Of a stretch of 32,904 nt of DNA, positions 7,781 to 15,786 are shown piece after piece. The notes under the pieces were generated by a model. The model saw only the letters and a program-made list of their open reading frames with translations, did not search any database and was not told where the DNA came from. Every line of letters begins with the position of its first letter. Position 1 is the stretch's first letter. The stretch comes from Pseudomonadota bacterium (GTDB taxonomy: Bacteria > Myxococcota_A > Polyangia > Haliangiales > Haliangiaceae), in the NCBI GenBank assembly GCA_026387715.1, contig JAPLLF010000233.1:1-32904 (forward strand), read 5' to 3'. Both the position numbers and the translations under genes were made by a program.

Positions 7781-8866
7781 CTATGGCTCGAACGAGTGCG
7801 AGAACGCCAGCTCGCCGAGCACGCGCTCGCACAATGCGCGGGTGTGACCGTGCCGCGCGTGCGCGAGCCACGCACGGATGCGCGACGCGACCTCATCGAT
7901 GTCGACCGCACCAACCACGTAGAGCGCTTGCAGCGTGCCCATGCGGCGCCGGAACCGGCGCACGTTCTCCGTCTTGAGCGCGACGCGCACGGCGTCGCCG
8001 CGGCGCTGCAAGACGAAGCCGACGAACGCCACCCGTTCGCTGGTTCGGTGCAGGCGACACTTCGTCGGATGCAACCGCAGCCGCAGCGTCTCGCACCGCC
8101 GCACGACCGCTTCCCACGCTGCGATGAGGCGCCCTGCGTCGTCGTCGAACACGAGCAGGTCATCGCAGTAGCGGACGAACGTACCGAGCCCGAGGGGCGA
8201 GGCGAGCAGATGATCGACCGGCGTCAGCACGAGGTTCGCCCAGATCTGCGAGCACAGATTCCCGATGGGCAGGCCGTGCGGGCGCGTCAGCGGCGCGAAC
8301 AGATCGTCGCCGGGGAAGTAGAATCGCGTCGGCTCGACGTGGGCTGGCGCGTCGATGATCCGTTCGGTGACCGGCCACCACGGCGAGGGCGTGCGTGGAT
8401 GCAAGAGGCGCCTGACGACGGCGTGATCGACCGATGGAAAGAACTTCGCGACGTCGAGCCGCAGCACGTAACGATGCCGCCGCATCAGCTCGGCGGCTAC
8501 GCGCAGGCAGCGGTGCGTGCCGTAGCCTTTGCGGCACGCGTAGGACTGCGGCGCGAACGAGCGTTCGATCGCGGGCAGCGTCGCGGCGATGAGCAGGTGC
8601 TGGACGACCCGGTCGCGAAACGGCAGCGCCGAGATCAAGCGCAGCTTGGGCTCGCGGATGAAGAAGCCCCGCGGCGCGCTCGGTCGCCACGTGCCTGCGC
8701 GCAGCTCGCGCACGAGCTGAAGTGCGTGGCACTCGATGTCGAGCAAGAACGCCGCGACATCCGGGCTGCGCCGCTTGCCGCGGGCGGCGACATGCGCGGC
8801 GCGGAGCACCGACGCGAGATCGACGTCGAGCCGCCCGGATTCGACCGCGGTCCCGCCCACCGCCAC
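7781..8866 (-). CDS. DGR reverse transcriptase
   Basis: The 361-residue product has the ordered motifs of DGR reverse transcriptases: an N-terminal ARGKRRSPDVAAF segment, REPKLRLISALPFRDRVVQH, SYACRKGYGTHR, motif A LRLDVAKFFPSVDH (Asp138), the DGR-specific LPIGNLCSQIWANL at residues 199-212 where other bacterial RTs usually have a PQG-type motif, and the YCDD catalytic box at 233-236. A thumb-like basic C-terminus follows. It copies the TR RNA with errors at adenines, and the cDNA replaces the VR. It is convergent with avd and TR, whereas the usual order has TR and RT on one strand. Its promoter should lie in the 56 bp between 8866 and the next gene's stop at 8923, or upstream of that gene. 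Confidence 0.95.
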   Translation of the reverse strand: MAVGGTAVESGRLDVDLASVLRAAHVAARGKRRSPDVAAFLLDIECHALQLVRELRAGTWRPSAPRGFFIREPKLRLISALPFRDRVVQHLLIAATLPAIERSFAPQSYACRKGYGTHRCLRVAAELMRRHRYVLRLDVAKFFPSVDHAVVRRLLHPRTPSPWWPVTERIIDAPAHVEPTRFYFPGDDLFAPLTRPHGLPIGNLCSQIWANLVLTPVDHLLASPLGLGTFVRYCDDLLVFDDDAGRLIAAWEAVVRRCETLRLRLHPTKCRLHRTSERVAFVGFVLQRRGDAVRVALKTENVRRFRRRMGTLQALYVVGAVDIDEVASRIRAWLAHARHGHTRALCERVLGELAFSHSFEP

Positions 8867-8922
8867 TCGCGTACCATACCCTCAGAGCTGACGGCTTCGG
8901 GTCCCGCGGCTACGATGTCGAG

Positions 8923-9237
8923 TCAGGTGTCCTTGACCGAGCCCATCGGGGCGTGGTGAAGACGCCGAGGTCGGCGTCCCAAGCGGACACCTCGGGCAAT
9001 CGCCCGGGTCCGGCCTACGCGGGCACGTGCACTTCGGTCCGCGGCGGGTAACGGTGCCAACGTCGCAGTGATCCGCCGGAGCAACTCCGCGCCCGCCGCG
9101 TCATCTGTGCCGCCGACCCGACGTGCTGCCATGCGCGCGTTCACGGCCGCGCGGGACAGCTCGATCGCCGCAGCGAGTAACCGATCGACGGCGTCGATGA
9201 ACGCGGCTGCGTTCGGGTCGGGCACGTGGTCGCTCAT
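8923..9237 (-). CDS. Small element protein of unknown function
   Basis: The 104-residue product starts MSDHVPDPNAAAFIDAVDRL and has two helices (AFIDAVDRLLAAAIELSRAA and DDAAGAELLRRITATL), then an Arg-rich tail. The start at 9237 is chosen because the protein-like composition begins there; the frame is open further upstream. It lies directly upstream of the reverse-transcriptase gene on the same strand, 56 bp away, so the two may share a transcript. No family recognised. Confidence 0.5.
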   Translation of the reverse strand: MSDHVPDPNAAAFIDAVDRLLAAAIELSRAAVNARMAARRVGGTDDAAGAELLRRITATLAPLPAADRSARARVGRTRAIARGVRLGRRPRRLHHAPMGSVKDT

Positions 9238-9642
9238 CCATGTCCAAGATCTCATGCCCATCGCGATCCGGAAAGGCCGAACCGGGGCAGGCACCGGTCG
9301 TACCTTGAGGATCGAGTGACCCCACGTCACACAGAAAGTCGAGATCATGATTTCTCCCAGCGGCGACGCGGGCCAGGGCGTCATCGGCAGGGTCGGCCGT
9401 CGATCGTTCGTCCTGAGCGAGCTGGTGCACGATGACGCCTTGCGGGCCGTGATCGGGACCATGATCGCCGCGGCTCTCGCGCGCACGCGCGCGTGTATGC
9501 GCGCGCGCCCGTACACGCACGGCGCATAGCCCCACCGTTCAGGTGCTGCTGCCGTGTACAGCACCAGCGTGCGCGATCGCGCGTGCGCACGCGCGAGGCG
9601 ATCTGACTTGCCGAGTTGGCGCCACGTGCGCAAGATGGCGGC
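9238..9642. other. 405-bp region without a clear gene, rich in alternating CG and palindromes
   Basis: No convincing gene on either strand. The region holds a long alternating purine-pyrimidine run at about 9479-9512 (GCGCGC, GTGTATGCGC units), which favours Z-DNA, a hairpin GGTGCTG/CAGCACC (9542-9548 and 9559-9565) and a perfect 20-bp palindrome at 9577-9596. It separates leftward genes from rightward genes. It could be a replication origin or the control region of the divergent promoters; there are no obvious iterons or AT-rich melting region. Confidence 0.45.
9577..9596. repeat. 20-bp perfect palindrome
   Basis: TCGCGCGTGCGCACGCGCGA reads the same on both strands. It lies 47 bp upstream of the HTH gene at 9643, a good position for an operator bound by that protein, or for a structural element of an origin. 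Confidence 0.55.
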
Positions 9643-10752
9643 GTGACGACCCGCGCCGAACTTGCCCGCAAGCTCGGAGTCGCGCGGACTGTCCTTGCCG
9701 ACCTGGAGCGCGACGGCGTCGTGAACGTCGAGCGCGATGATCGCGGGGTGCCGAGGTACTCGGAGTCCGAAGTGATCCGCGTCGGCGAGCTGATCCGTAC
9801 CGGACAGCTCGCGGTGCCGCCGCCATCACGCGCACCAAAGTCGGTCTCGACGCCGCGTCGGCGACCACCAACAGCAGCAGTCACCGAGCCCTCACCGATT
9901 CTGAGCGATGACGCGATGCCTGAGATCGCGGTCACCGTAGCGCCGGTACTCGAAGCGGTCGACGTCTCGACTACGGATACGGCCACGCCCCCGCCAGAGG
10001 ACGCTGACGATGCCGTGAAGCGCATCCGTCTTGCGGCTGTCATCGCCCGAGCGGACCTCGAACGCATCCAAGCGGAGGCGCTCCGCGACGAGGCCGTTAG
10101 ACTTCTAACCGAAGCGGCACGCGGGCGCAGGTTGGAGTACCTCGTCGGCGCAACGCTCGAAACGGTGCTGCCGTGGGAGCGGGAGTTCGTAGAGCCGCGC
10201 TTGCGCCAGCTCTTGACTGGAAGTGATCTCGAGGACAGCTACCAGTTGCGTGCCCTGGTAGCGGGCGCGATCAACGATGCCCGAGTTCAGCTCACGCAGC
10301 AGCGCGCCGAGGCCGACAGGATCGCAGCGGAACGCCGAGAGGTCGCTGCGGCCCAGCAGCGTGCCACCGTAGAAGCGCAGCAACGTGCTGCCATGGAAGC
10401 ACAGCAACGTGCCGCTGCTGCCCGAGCCGCGGACGCGCGTGTCGGCGCTGAACAACAAGCACATGCTCAGGCGGTGGCACGTGCACAGATGATCGCCTCG
10501 ACGGTCGCTGCTGAAGCGGCGTGGCAAAGCGTCCCGCCATGGGTCGTCGAAGCAGTACACCACGCCGCGTGGAACGTCGTTCTCCAGATGGACGCGCGAA
10601 CATTCTACGACGACAGCGCCGCGATGTTCGTCGCACGGAGCGCCGGGCACCAAGCCGCTGCCGTCATGTGGTCGATGACCGCAGACTTCGAGCAAGTTCC
10701 CCCGCCGTTCGACGAGCGCGGTCCGCGGCGACATCGCCGACGACGGCGTTAG
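9643..10752 (+). CDS. HTH protein with a long coiled coil
   Basis: The 369-residue product starts at GTG 9643. Residues 1-45 form a MerR/excisionase-like helix-turn-helix (TTRAELARKLGVARTVLADL, then DDRGVPRYSESEVIRVGELI). A Pro/Thr-rich linker follows, then a mixed helical domain and a coiled coil with near-exact repeats of EAQQRA (about residues 230-270, from repeated CAGCAACGTGC units in the DNA). The C-terminus is basic (RRHRRRRR). The build, a DNA-binding head plus coiled coil, is like plasmid partition or replication-initiation accessory proteins, but no family was recognised. It is the first rightward gene after the palindrome-rich gap. Confidence 0.72.
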   Translation: MTTRAELARKLGVARTVLADLERDGVVNVERDDRGVPRYSESEVIRVGELIRTGQLAVPPPSRAPKSVSTPRRRPPTAAVTEPSPILSDDAMPEIAVTVAPVLEAVDVSTTDTATPPPEDADDAVKRIRLAAVIARADLERIQAEALRDEAVRLLTEAARGRRLEYLVGATLETVLPWEREFVEPRLRQLLTGSDLEDSYQLRALVAGAINDARVQLTQQRAEADRIAAERREVAAAQQRATVEAQQRAAMEAQQRAAAARAADARVGAEQQAHAQAVARAQMIASTVAAEAAWQSVPPWVVEAVHHAAWNVVLQMDARTFYDDSAAMFVARSAGHQAAAVMWSMTADFEQVPPPFDERGPRRHRRRRR

Positions 10753-10952
10753 GTCCGGGCGGTTCTTCCTCGGCACGAATTACGCGGGCGTTCTGCGGAC
10801 ATTCTGCGGTGATTACATTGTTCTGCAAAACTCATAGACAGTCACGTGGTTGCCTTTGTGTGGATTATGCGGAGGCGAAACGTGGCGGCAGCGTCATCTC
10901 TCCTTCGAGAGCCGGGACGAGGCCGAGAACCACGTTGTGTGATCGCCGCCCG

Positions 10953-10970
10953 TGCACTACTAATAGTGCA
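10953..10970. promoter_or_regulatory. Inverted repeat overlapping the start of the zinc-ribbon gene
   Basis: TGCACTA, four bases, TAGTGCA: a perfect 7-bp inverted repeat whose last base is the A of the ATG at 10970. It could be an operator or an RNA hairpin that hides the start codon. No separate ribosome site is visible. Confidence 0.5.
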
Positions 10971-11221
10971 TGCCACGATACCCGTGCTTGCACTGCCTCG
11001 CTCCCAACAGCGTTACGTTGCGGCTGGATCGGCGTGGCAAGCATTTCACCACCTGTTCGGTGTGCATGGCGCGGACGTTCATGCCAGCGATCACGTCGCT
11101 GCGGGGTCTGTACGTCGTGGCACCACAGCTCGCGGTGCTCGTGAAGGCCTTGGGCGAACGTCAACTCGCCGACCTCGATGTGAAGGTCGAGCGCGAGATG
11201 GCCGCGATGGCAGCAGGCTGA
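10970..11221 (+). CDS. Small zinc-ribbon protein
   Basis: The 83-residue product has two Cys pairs, CLHC at residues 6-9 and CSVC at 29-32, separated by a basic beta-like stretch (VTLRLDRRGKHFTT), the form of a four-Cys zinc ribbon. The C-terminal half is helical (LAVLVKALGERQLADLDVKV, ending EREMAAMAAG). Such small proteins are common in phages and plasmids; a DNA-binding or regulatory role is an inference. The start overlaps an inverted repeat and there is no Shine-Dalgarno sequence. A 22-bp palindrome lies 25 bp after the stop. Confidence 0.68.
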   Translation: MPRYPCLHCLAPNSVTLRLDRRGKHFTTCSVCMARTFMPAITSLRGLYVVAPQLAVLVKALGERQLADLDVKVEREMAAMAAG

Positions 11222-11245
11222 TGGTGCCGAACTCCGTCGAAGATC

Positions 11246-11267
11246 GTCGATCGCGCGCGCGATCGAC
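11246..11267. repeat. 22-bp perfect palindrome in a 303-bp gap
   Basis: The sequence from GTCGATCGCGC onward is its own reverse complement over 22 bases. It lies just past the zinc-ribbon gene and could end its transcript as a hairpin or be a protein-binding site. The rest of 11222-11524 holds no gene apart from the promoter at its right end. Confidence 0.55.
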
Positions 11268-11485
11268 CTTGGCTTTGTTCGCCGAACATTGACGGGGCTG
11301 AAGGACGGCGCCCGCGTGCGGCACGTGGTAGAACCCGTCCCGCAAAACCCACAAAAAAGCAGGCAGGGCGAATCGGTCAACGGATTCGAGGCGGTAGACC
11401 GAGGAGCACGACGCTCCAGTAACGCCCGCGTCTGCACCGCGTAATCGCCGCGTTTCTAGTCACGCTGATGCCAAGAGACGAGTGC

Positions 11486-11512
11486 TTGACACCATCCGTC
11501 ACTATATATAGT
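11486..11512 (+). promoter_or_regulatory. Sigma-70-type promoter of the replication-recombination genes
   Basis: A consensus TTGACA (11486-11491) is followed after 15 bases by TATAGT (11507-11512) inside the AT-rich stretch ACTATATATAG, which stands out in this GC-rich DNA and is itself a 10-bp palindrome (11502-11511). Transcription would begin just before the ATG at 11525, giving a nearly leaderless message. Confidence 0.6.
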
Positions 11513-11524
11513 AGATCAGTCGCG

Positions 11525-11953
11525 ATGCACGGACCGGACACCCTGCGTGATGTCTCCACGGTTGGCGCCGTTCTCCATCCGCCGAGGACGACGATCACGA
11601 TGCCGGGCGGCGCGACGGTCGACATCATGACGGCCGAGGTCGTGAGCGTTTGCGTGCCGCCGGACGGTCTATCGTCCGACGATGTCGCGCCCGGTGAGTT
11701 GGACCGGATGTTCGGTGATCGTGCAGCCGCGATCCGCGCAGCCGAGCACTGTGCCCTCGCGATGGCAGCGGCACGCTGGTACCACCAGCGACGCCATAGT
11801 GCTCGTGCTCGCCGCCGTGTAGGCCGGTGCGTACGCCCGCGCCGCCGGACACGAAGTCGCCGTCGCCGTGCGGCGCGCGTACGCGCCGCGCCGAGCGGCG
11901 GCGACGGCCCACCACCAGCGCCGCCTTCCGGTACACACCAGGAGGCGCCGTGA
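11525..11953 (+). CDS. Small element protein ahead of the primase
   Basis: The 142-residue product starts at ATG 11525, chosen because an ATG in frame at 11468 lies upstream of the promoter. The first 90 residues look like a folded domain (RTTITMPGGATVDIMTAEVV, then AAAIRAAEHCALAMAAARWY). The last 50 are Arg/Pro-rich and low in complexity, and another frame looks equally protein-like there, so the 3' end may hide a small frameshift. The TGA overlaps the GTG of the primase gene (GTGA at 11950-11953). Function unknown. Confidence 0.5.
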   Translation: MHGPDTLRDVSTVGAVLHPPRTTITMPGGATVDIMTAEVVSVCVPPDGLSSDDVAPGELDRMFGDRAAAIRAAEHCALAMAAARWYHQRRHSARARRRVGRCVRPRRRTRSRRRRAARVRAAPSGGDGPPPAPPSGTHQEAP

Positions 11954-14784
11954 TCCGGCCCTACGACGACACGGCGCCCGGCCCGGCGACCATGCGCAGG
12001 TGGGTCGACGTGTTGTTCGCGACGGCGCGCAGCGCCGGGATGGATAATCCCGTCGTAGAACTGCGAGCCCTCGAAGTCCCAAGTGGCGAGCGCCCCGATG
12101 GCTCGCCGTACCTGCACACGTACAGCGGGAACTTCGACGACATCGATAAGCTCGTCCAGCAGGCGATCCATCTAGGCGACGCGATGCATGCGCCGGGCGT
12201 ATACGTCACGGTCAATCCGGTCCGGCCTGAGTTGCTCGCCCGCGCGAACAACGTCGCGCCGCGAGCGCGCCGAGGGCAGAGCACGACCGACGCCGAGATC
12301 GTGAAGCGACTTTGGATCCTGATCGATCTTGATCCGGTGCGGCCGAGCGGCATCTCGTCGACCGATGAAGAGCATCTGGCCGCATGCGAGCGCGCCCGAA
12401 CGATCGTTGCGTGGCTACGCGAGCACGGCTGGCCCGACGCGGTGAGCGCCGACTCGGGCAACGGCGCGCACGTGTTGTTTCGGATCGATCTCGACAACAA
12501 CGCGGCTTCCCTTGCGCTCATCGAAGGCGTCCTTGCCGCGCTCGCCGAGAAGTTCAACGACGAGATCGTGAAGGTCGATCGCAGCGTTGGCAATGCCGCG
12601 CGGATCGTACGCCTCTACGGCACCACCGCGAGAAAAGGTAGCGACACGATCGGGCGTCCGCACCGCCGATCGGCGATCTTGTACATGCCCGAGAAACTCG
12701 AAGTCGTGCCTCACGCCGCGCTCGAAGCCGTGGCAACGATGGCGCGGTGCGAGACGAGACCTATGGTGCTTGCGCCGTCTGGATCGCCCGGTCTTCGTGC
12801 CGACATTGCGGCAGGACTCGCTTCGATCGGCGTTGCTGTCGTCGATCAGAAACCGGGACGCGACGGCGGCACGTTGTACGTACTGAGCCGGTGCCCGTTC
12901 AGCACGGCGCATCAGAACCAGTCTGCGTACATCGTTCGGCACTCGGACGGCCGTCACAGCGCGCACTGCCACCATGATTCTTGTGGCGCCAAACAAAATC
13001 GTTGGAAGGATCTCGTGGCGCTGCTCGATCCCCACGCGAAGATCGGGATCGGGCTTGAGGCCGCATCCGTATGGCAGCAGCCGGTCGCGCTTGCAGCAGC
13101 GCCGACGCTGCCAGACTTTCCGCTGGCGACGCTTCCACCGTGGGTGCGCGATTGGACCGAGGCCGAGGCCATCGCTCTACAGGTCCCGATCGATCTGCCA
13201 GCGACCTTGGTGTTGGCGGTCGTCGCGCTCACCGTTGCGCGCAAGGTCGAGATCGAAGCCAAGCCCGGTCACATCGAGCCGCTCAACATCTACGTGCTCG
13301 ACGTGCTGCCGTCCGGCGAGCGCAAGAGCCCGGTCCTGCGTGACGCAACGAGACCGGTCGAGGATTACGAGCGTTTCGAGACGGAGAATACCGCACGCGA
13401 GATCTCGAAGGTCGAAGCAAGCCGCAGCCTGCTGAACGCGCGGGCAAAAAAGGCCGAAGCCGAAGCGAAGGCGAACCCGGACGACGCGGTGGCAGCCGAT
13501 GCCTTCATCGCGGCGGTACTGGCAGCCGACGCCGTGAAGGTTCCCGCGCTGCCGCGGTACATCGCCGATGATGCGACGCCGGAAGCGCTCGGTCGCCTGT
13601 TGTCCGAGCAGGCTGGCCGACTGGGGATCGTCGCCGCCGAGGGCGGTGTACTCGACATCGTTGCGGGTCGGTACGCCGACGGTCCGGTTTGCGAAGTCCT
13701 GTTGCGCGGCTACTCCGGCGACACGCATCGTGTGGATCGCGTTAGTCGCGGTGCCGAACACGTCGAGCGTCCAGCGTTGACGCTCGCGCTCGCCGTGCAG
13801 CCGGTCGTGCTCGATGCTGCGATGAACAATGAAACGTTTGCTGGGCGCGGACTGCTCGCCCGGTTCTTCTACTCGCTGCCCAAGAGCAGCGTCGGCTACC
13901 GTGATGTCCGCGCGCCCGCAGTGTCCGACGAGATCCGGACCGCGTACCACACGCACGTCACCACACTCCTCGGCGTGCCGCACAACGAGCAGCCGTACAT
14001 GCTGGTGCTCGATGAGCAAGCGCGCGAGCGGTACTACGGGCACGCGCAGAAGATCGAGGAGATGCTTCGCCCTGGTGGCAGGCTCGCCGCGATCCGCGAG
14101 TGGGGCTCTAAGCTGCTCGGCGGCACGGTCAGGCTCGCCGGGCTACTGCACGTCGCCGATCACGTCGATAACGTCGACGCTGGGCTGAGGCAGCAGGTAC
14201 CCGCAGCGACCTACGAGCGCGCGATCACGATCGGCGAGTATCTGATCGAGCACGCTCGGATCGCGTTCGGCGTCGGTGGCGTCGCGGCCCTTGGAAACGC
14301 TAAGAAGATTCTCGATTGGATCCGGCGCGACAAGATCGCGACGGTCATCGAACGCGACTGTCGCGACGGCAGCAGCATCCCCACGATGGACGAGGTTCGC
14401 GCGGCGCTCGACGTGCTCGGAGAGCACCACTACCTGCGAGAGGTGGCGCCGCCACCGTCGAAGGGCCGCGGGCGCCCACCAAAGAACTCACGGTGGGAGG
14501 TCAACCCAGCAGTGCAGGCGTCGACGACTGCGCAACAGGTGCCGGAGATGCGGTCGGAGCGCCAAGATGACCCTCTGGTCGAGAAACTGGTCCGCGACCT
14601 GTTCTCATCCGGCGTAGATGTGCCACCAGACGACGATCACTCAACCGAGTGGCACCGCGATCTCGACACCACCGAGGGCGACGGCCCGCAAGGCGGCTGG
14701 GACAGCGTCGCAGATGCAGCCTGCGCGATCGATCCGACTTCACCTCTTGCGCAGCTCGTTAGGAGATCACGTGCGTCGTCATAA
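11950..14784 (+). CDS. Primase-polymerase/DUF3987-type replication protein
   Basis: The 944-residue product starts at GTG 11950 with AGGAGG four bases upstream. The N-terminal third has archaeo-eukaryotic-primase-like motifs in order: LWILIDLDP (about residue 120), SGNGAHVLFRI (about 168) and DRSVGNAARIVRLYGT (about 208). A likely zinc site follows (CPFSTAHQ and HCHHDSCG, about 315-345). The C-terminal part matches DUF3987 proteins of phages and plasmids, with the degenerate P-loop LPSGERKSPVLRDATRP near 453 and a long central helical insert. These proteins prime and help unwind DNA during replication of mobile elements, so the excised circle may replicate by itself. It overlaps the neighbouring genes on both sides. 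Confidence 0.85.
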   Translation: MIRPYDDTAPGPATMRRWVDVLFATARSAGMDNPVVELRALEVPSGERPDGSPYLHTYSGNFDDIDKLVQQAIHLGDAMHAPGVYVTVNPVRPELLARANNVAPRARRGQSTTDAEIVKRLWILIDLDPVRPSGISSTDEEHLAACERARTIVAWLREHGWPDAVSADSGNGAHVLFRIDLDNNAASLALIEGVLAALAEKFNDEIVKVDRSVGNAARIVRLYGTTARKGSDTIGRPHRRSAILYMPEKLEVVPHAALEAVATMARCETRPMVLAPSGSPGLRADIAAGLASIGVAVVDQKPGRDGGTLYVLSRCPFSTAHQNQSAYIVRHSDGRHSAHCHHDSCGAKQNRWKDLVALLDPHAKIGIGLEAASVWQQPVALAAAPTLPDFPLATLPPWVRDWTEAEAIALQVPIDLPATLVLAVVALTVARKVEIEAKPGHIEPLNIYVLDVLPSGERKSPVLRDATRPVEDYERFETENTAREISKVEASRSLLNARAKKAEAEAKANPDDAVAADAFIAAVLAADAVKVPALPRYIADDATPEALGRLLSEQAGRLGIVAAEGGVLDIVAGRYADGPVCEVLLRGYSGDTHRVDRVSRGAEHVERPALTLALAVQPVVLDAAMNNETFAGRGLLARFFYSLPKSSVGYRDVRAPAVSDEIRTAYHTHVTTLLGVPHNEQPYMLVLDEQARERYYGHAQKIEEMLRPGGRLAAIREWGSKLLGGTVRLAGLLHVADHVDNVDAGLRQQVPAATYERAITIGEYLIEHARIAFGVGGVAALGNAKKILDWIRRDKIATVIERDCRDGSSIPTMDEVRAALDVLGEHHYLREVAPPPSKGRGRPPKNSRWEVNPAVQASTTAQQVPEMRSERQDDPLVEKLVRDLFSSGVDVPPDDDHSTEWHRDLDTTEGDGPQGGWDSVADAACAIDPTSPLAQLVRRSRASS

Positions 14785-14992
14785 CACTGCTCGTCAGCGG
14801 AAACGGTTGATTCGGCTTGTCGGACCGGCTGATGCGCGCTGCCTCGCAGTCGATGCGGCGTTCGGATCCGGGAACGTGGCGTTCGCACTGGAGCTACTGC
14901 ACCGTGTGCTTGCCGAGGCCGAACTTGAACGCATGGGGCACCGACTAACGCCCGGAGGCATCCTCATCTCACTCACCGAGGAGCGGCCGTGA
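14771..14992 (+). CDS. Small protein between primase and recombinase
   Basis: The 73-residue product starts at GTG 14771, with AGGAG six bases upstream, and overlaps the end of the primase gene by 14 bases. It is basic at the N-terminus (MRRHNTARQRKRLIRL), with a helix around ALELLHRVLAEAELERMGHR. Its TGA overlaps the GTG of the small recombinase (GTGA). No family recognised; the tight overlaps make it a genuine gene of the run. Confidence 0.62.
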   Translation: MRRHNTARQRKRLIRLVGPADARCLAVDAAFGSGNVAFALELLHRVLAEAELERMGHRLTPGGILISLTEERP

Positions 14993-15642
14993 CGCGGCGA
15001 GGAAGCGAGCAGCTTCGAGCGGTGCTCTACCACCGGGTAAGCTCGCGCGATCAAGATCCGCAGCTCGCACGCCACGAACTGCGTACAGCGGCGCGCGCGC
15101 GTTCGATGAAGGTCGCAAGCCTGATCGAAGAAACGGGTTCGGGCGCGCGCAACGATCGGCCCGGACTACGCCGGGTGATGGACGCCGCTCGGGACGGCCA
15201 GATCAACGCGGTCATCGTCTGGAAGCTCGATCGCTTCGGCCGGTCAGCTCTCGACCTACTCGCGAACATCGAGGAGCTTCAGCGTTGCGGCATCAGATTC
15301 ATCGCCACGAGCCAAGGCATCGACGTGCACCCCAACGGCGACGCAATGTCGAGGTTGATCATCACCGTGCTTGCCGCGGTCGCCGCGTTCGAGCGCGAGT
15401 TGATCGCCGAGCGGACGGTGCTTGGGCTCGCGAAGGCCCGACGACTCGGTCACAGGATCGGCCGACCGCGTAGCCGTCGGACACCCGACCGTGACCGTGT
15501 GCTCGCTCTTCGCGCCGACGGCGTGTCGTGGCGCGAGGTCGGGCGTCGGCTCCGCTGTCCCGTGACGGCGGCGTGGCGGGCTGCGCGTTCCAAAAACGGA
15601 CCACGAAAACCGAGCGGGCGTTCTCGTCGGAGAACCACGTGA
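14989..15642 (+). CDS. Small serine recombinase (resolvase/invertase family)
   Basis: The 217-residue product starts at GTG 14989, overlapping the previous stop. The N-terminal catalytic domain has YHRVSSRDQDPQ (nucleophile Ser18), IVWKLDRFGRSALDLL and LAAVAAFERELIAERT with the conserved E-R-x-x-I-x-E-R pattern. A linker with GRPRSRR leads to a short C-terminal helix-turn-helix (ALRADGVSWREVGRRL). Size and order match Tn3-type resolvases and Gin/Hin invertases. It may resolve multimers of the circular element or act with the integrase; no clear res or inversion sites were found. A 144-bp gap without a gene follows. Confidence 0.92.
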   Translation: MTRRGSEQLRAVLYHRVSSRDQDPQLARHELRTAARARSMKVASLIEETGSGARNDRPGLRRVMDAARDGQINAVIVWKLDRFGRSALDLLANIEELQRCGIRFIATSQGIDVHPNGDAMSRLIITVLAAVAAFERELIAERTVLGLAKARRLGHRIGRPRSRRTPDRDRVLALRADGVSWREVGRRLRCPVTAAWRAARSKNGPRKPSGRSRRRTT

Positions 15643-15786
15643 GCAGCCACATGTTCCATAAGAGGTCGTTTTTGACACGGCCGGGACGGCTTCTCATGGG
15701 GCTGGCTCATCGTTTCCAGCGGTCCGCGTGTCGCGAACCCGAGCACGTCGCCAGCCAAAATCGTCTGATCTAAATGGAGGACTTCG

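Noticed and set aside
7187-8959. Very long plus-strand frame over the TR and opposite the reverse transcriptase
   Set aside because: It is the antisense of a clear reverse transcriptase, Arg-rich without domains, and runs through the non-coding TR. High GC makes such open frames common.
9347-9529. 60-residue frame over the alternating CG run
   Set aside because: Composition comes from the CG repeat (ARTRACMRARP) and there is no ribosome site.
11827-11949. Upstream extension of the primase gene
   Set aside because: The added residues are Arg/Pro-rich and lie before the AGGAGG site; GTG 11950 with the GTGA overlap is the better start.
15672-15699. TTGACA box in the gap before the small gene at 15787
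   Set aside because: No acceptable -10 box lies 15-19 bases downstream, so it is not listed as a promoter.
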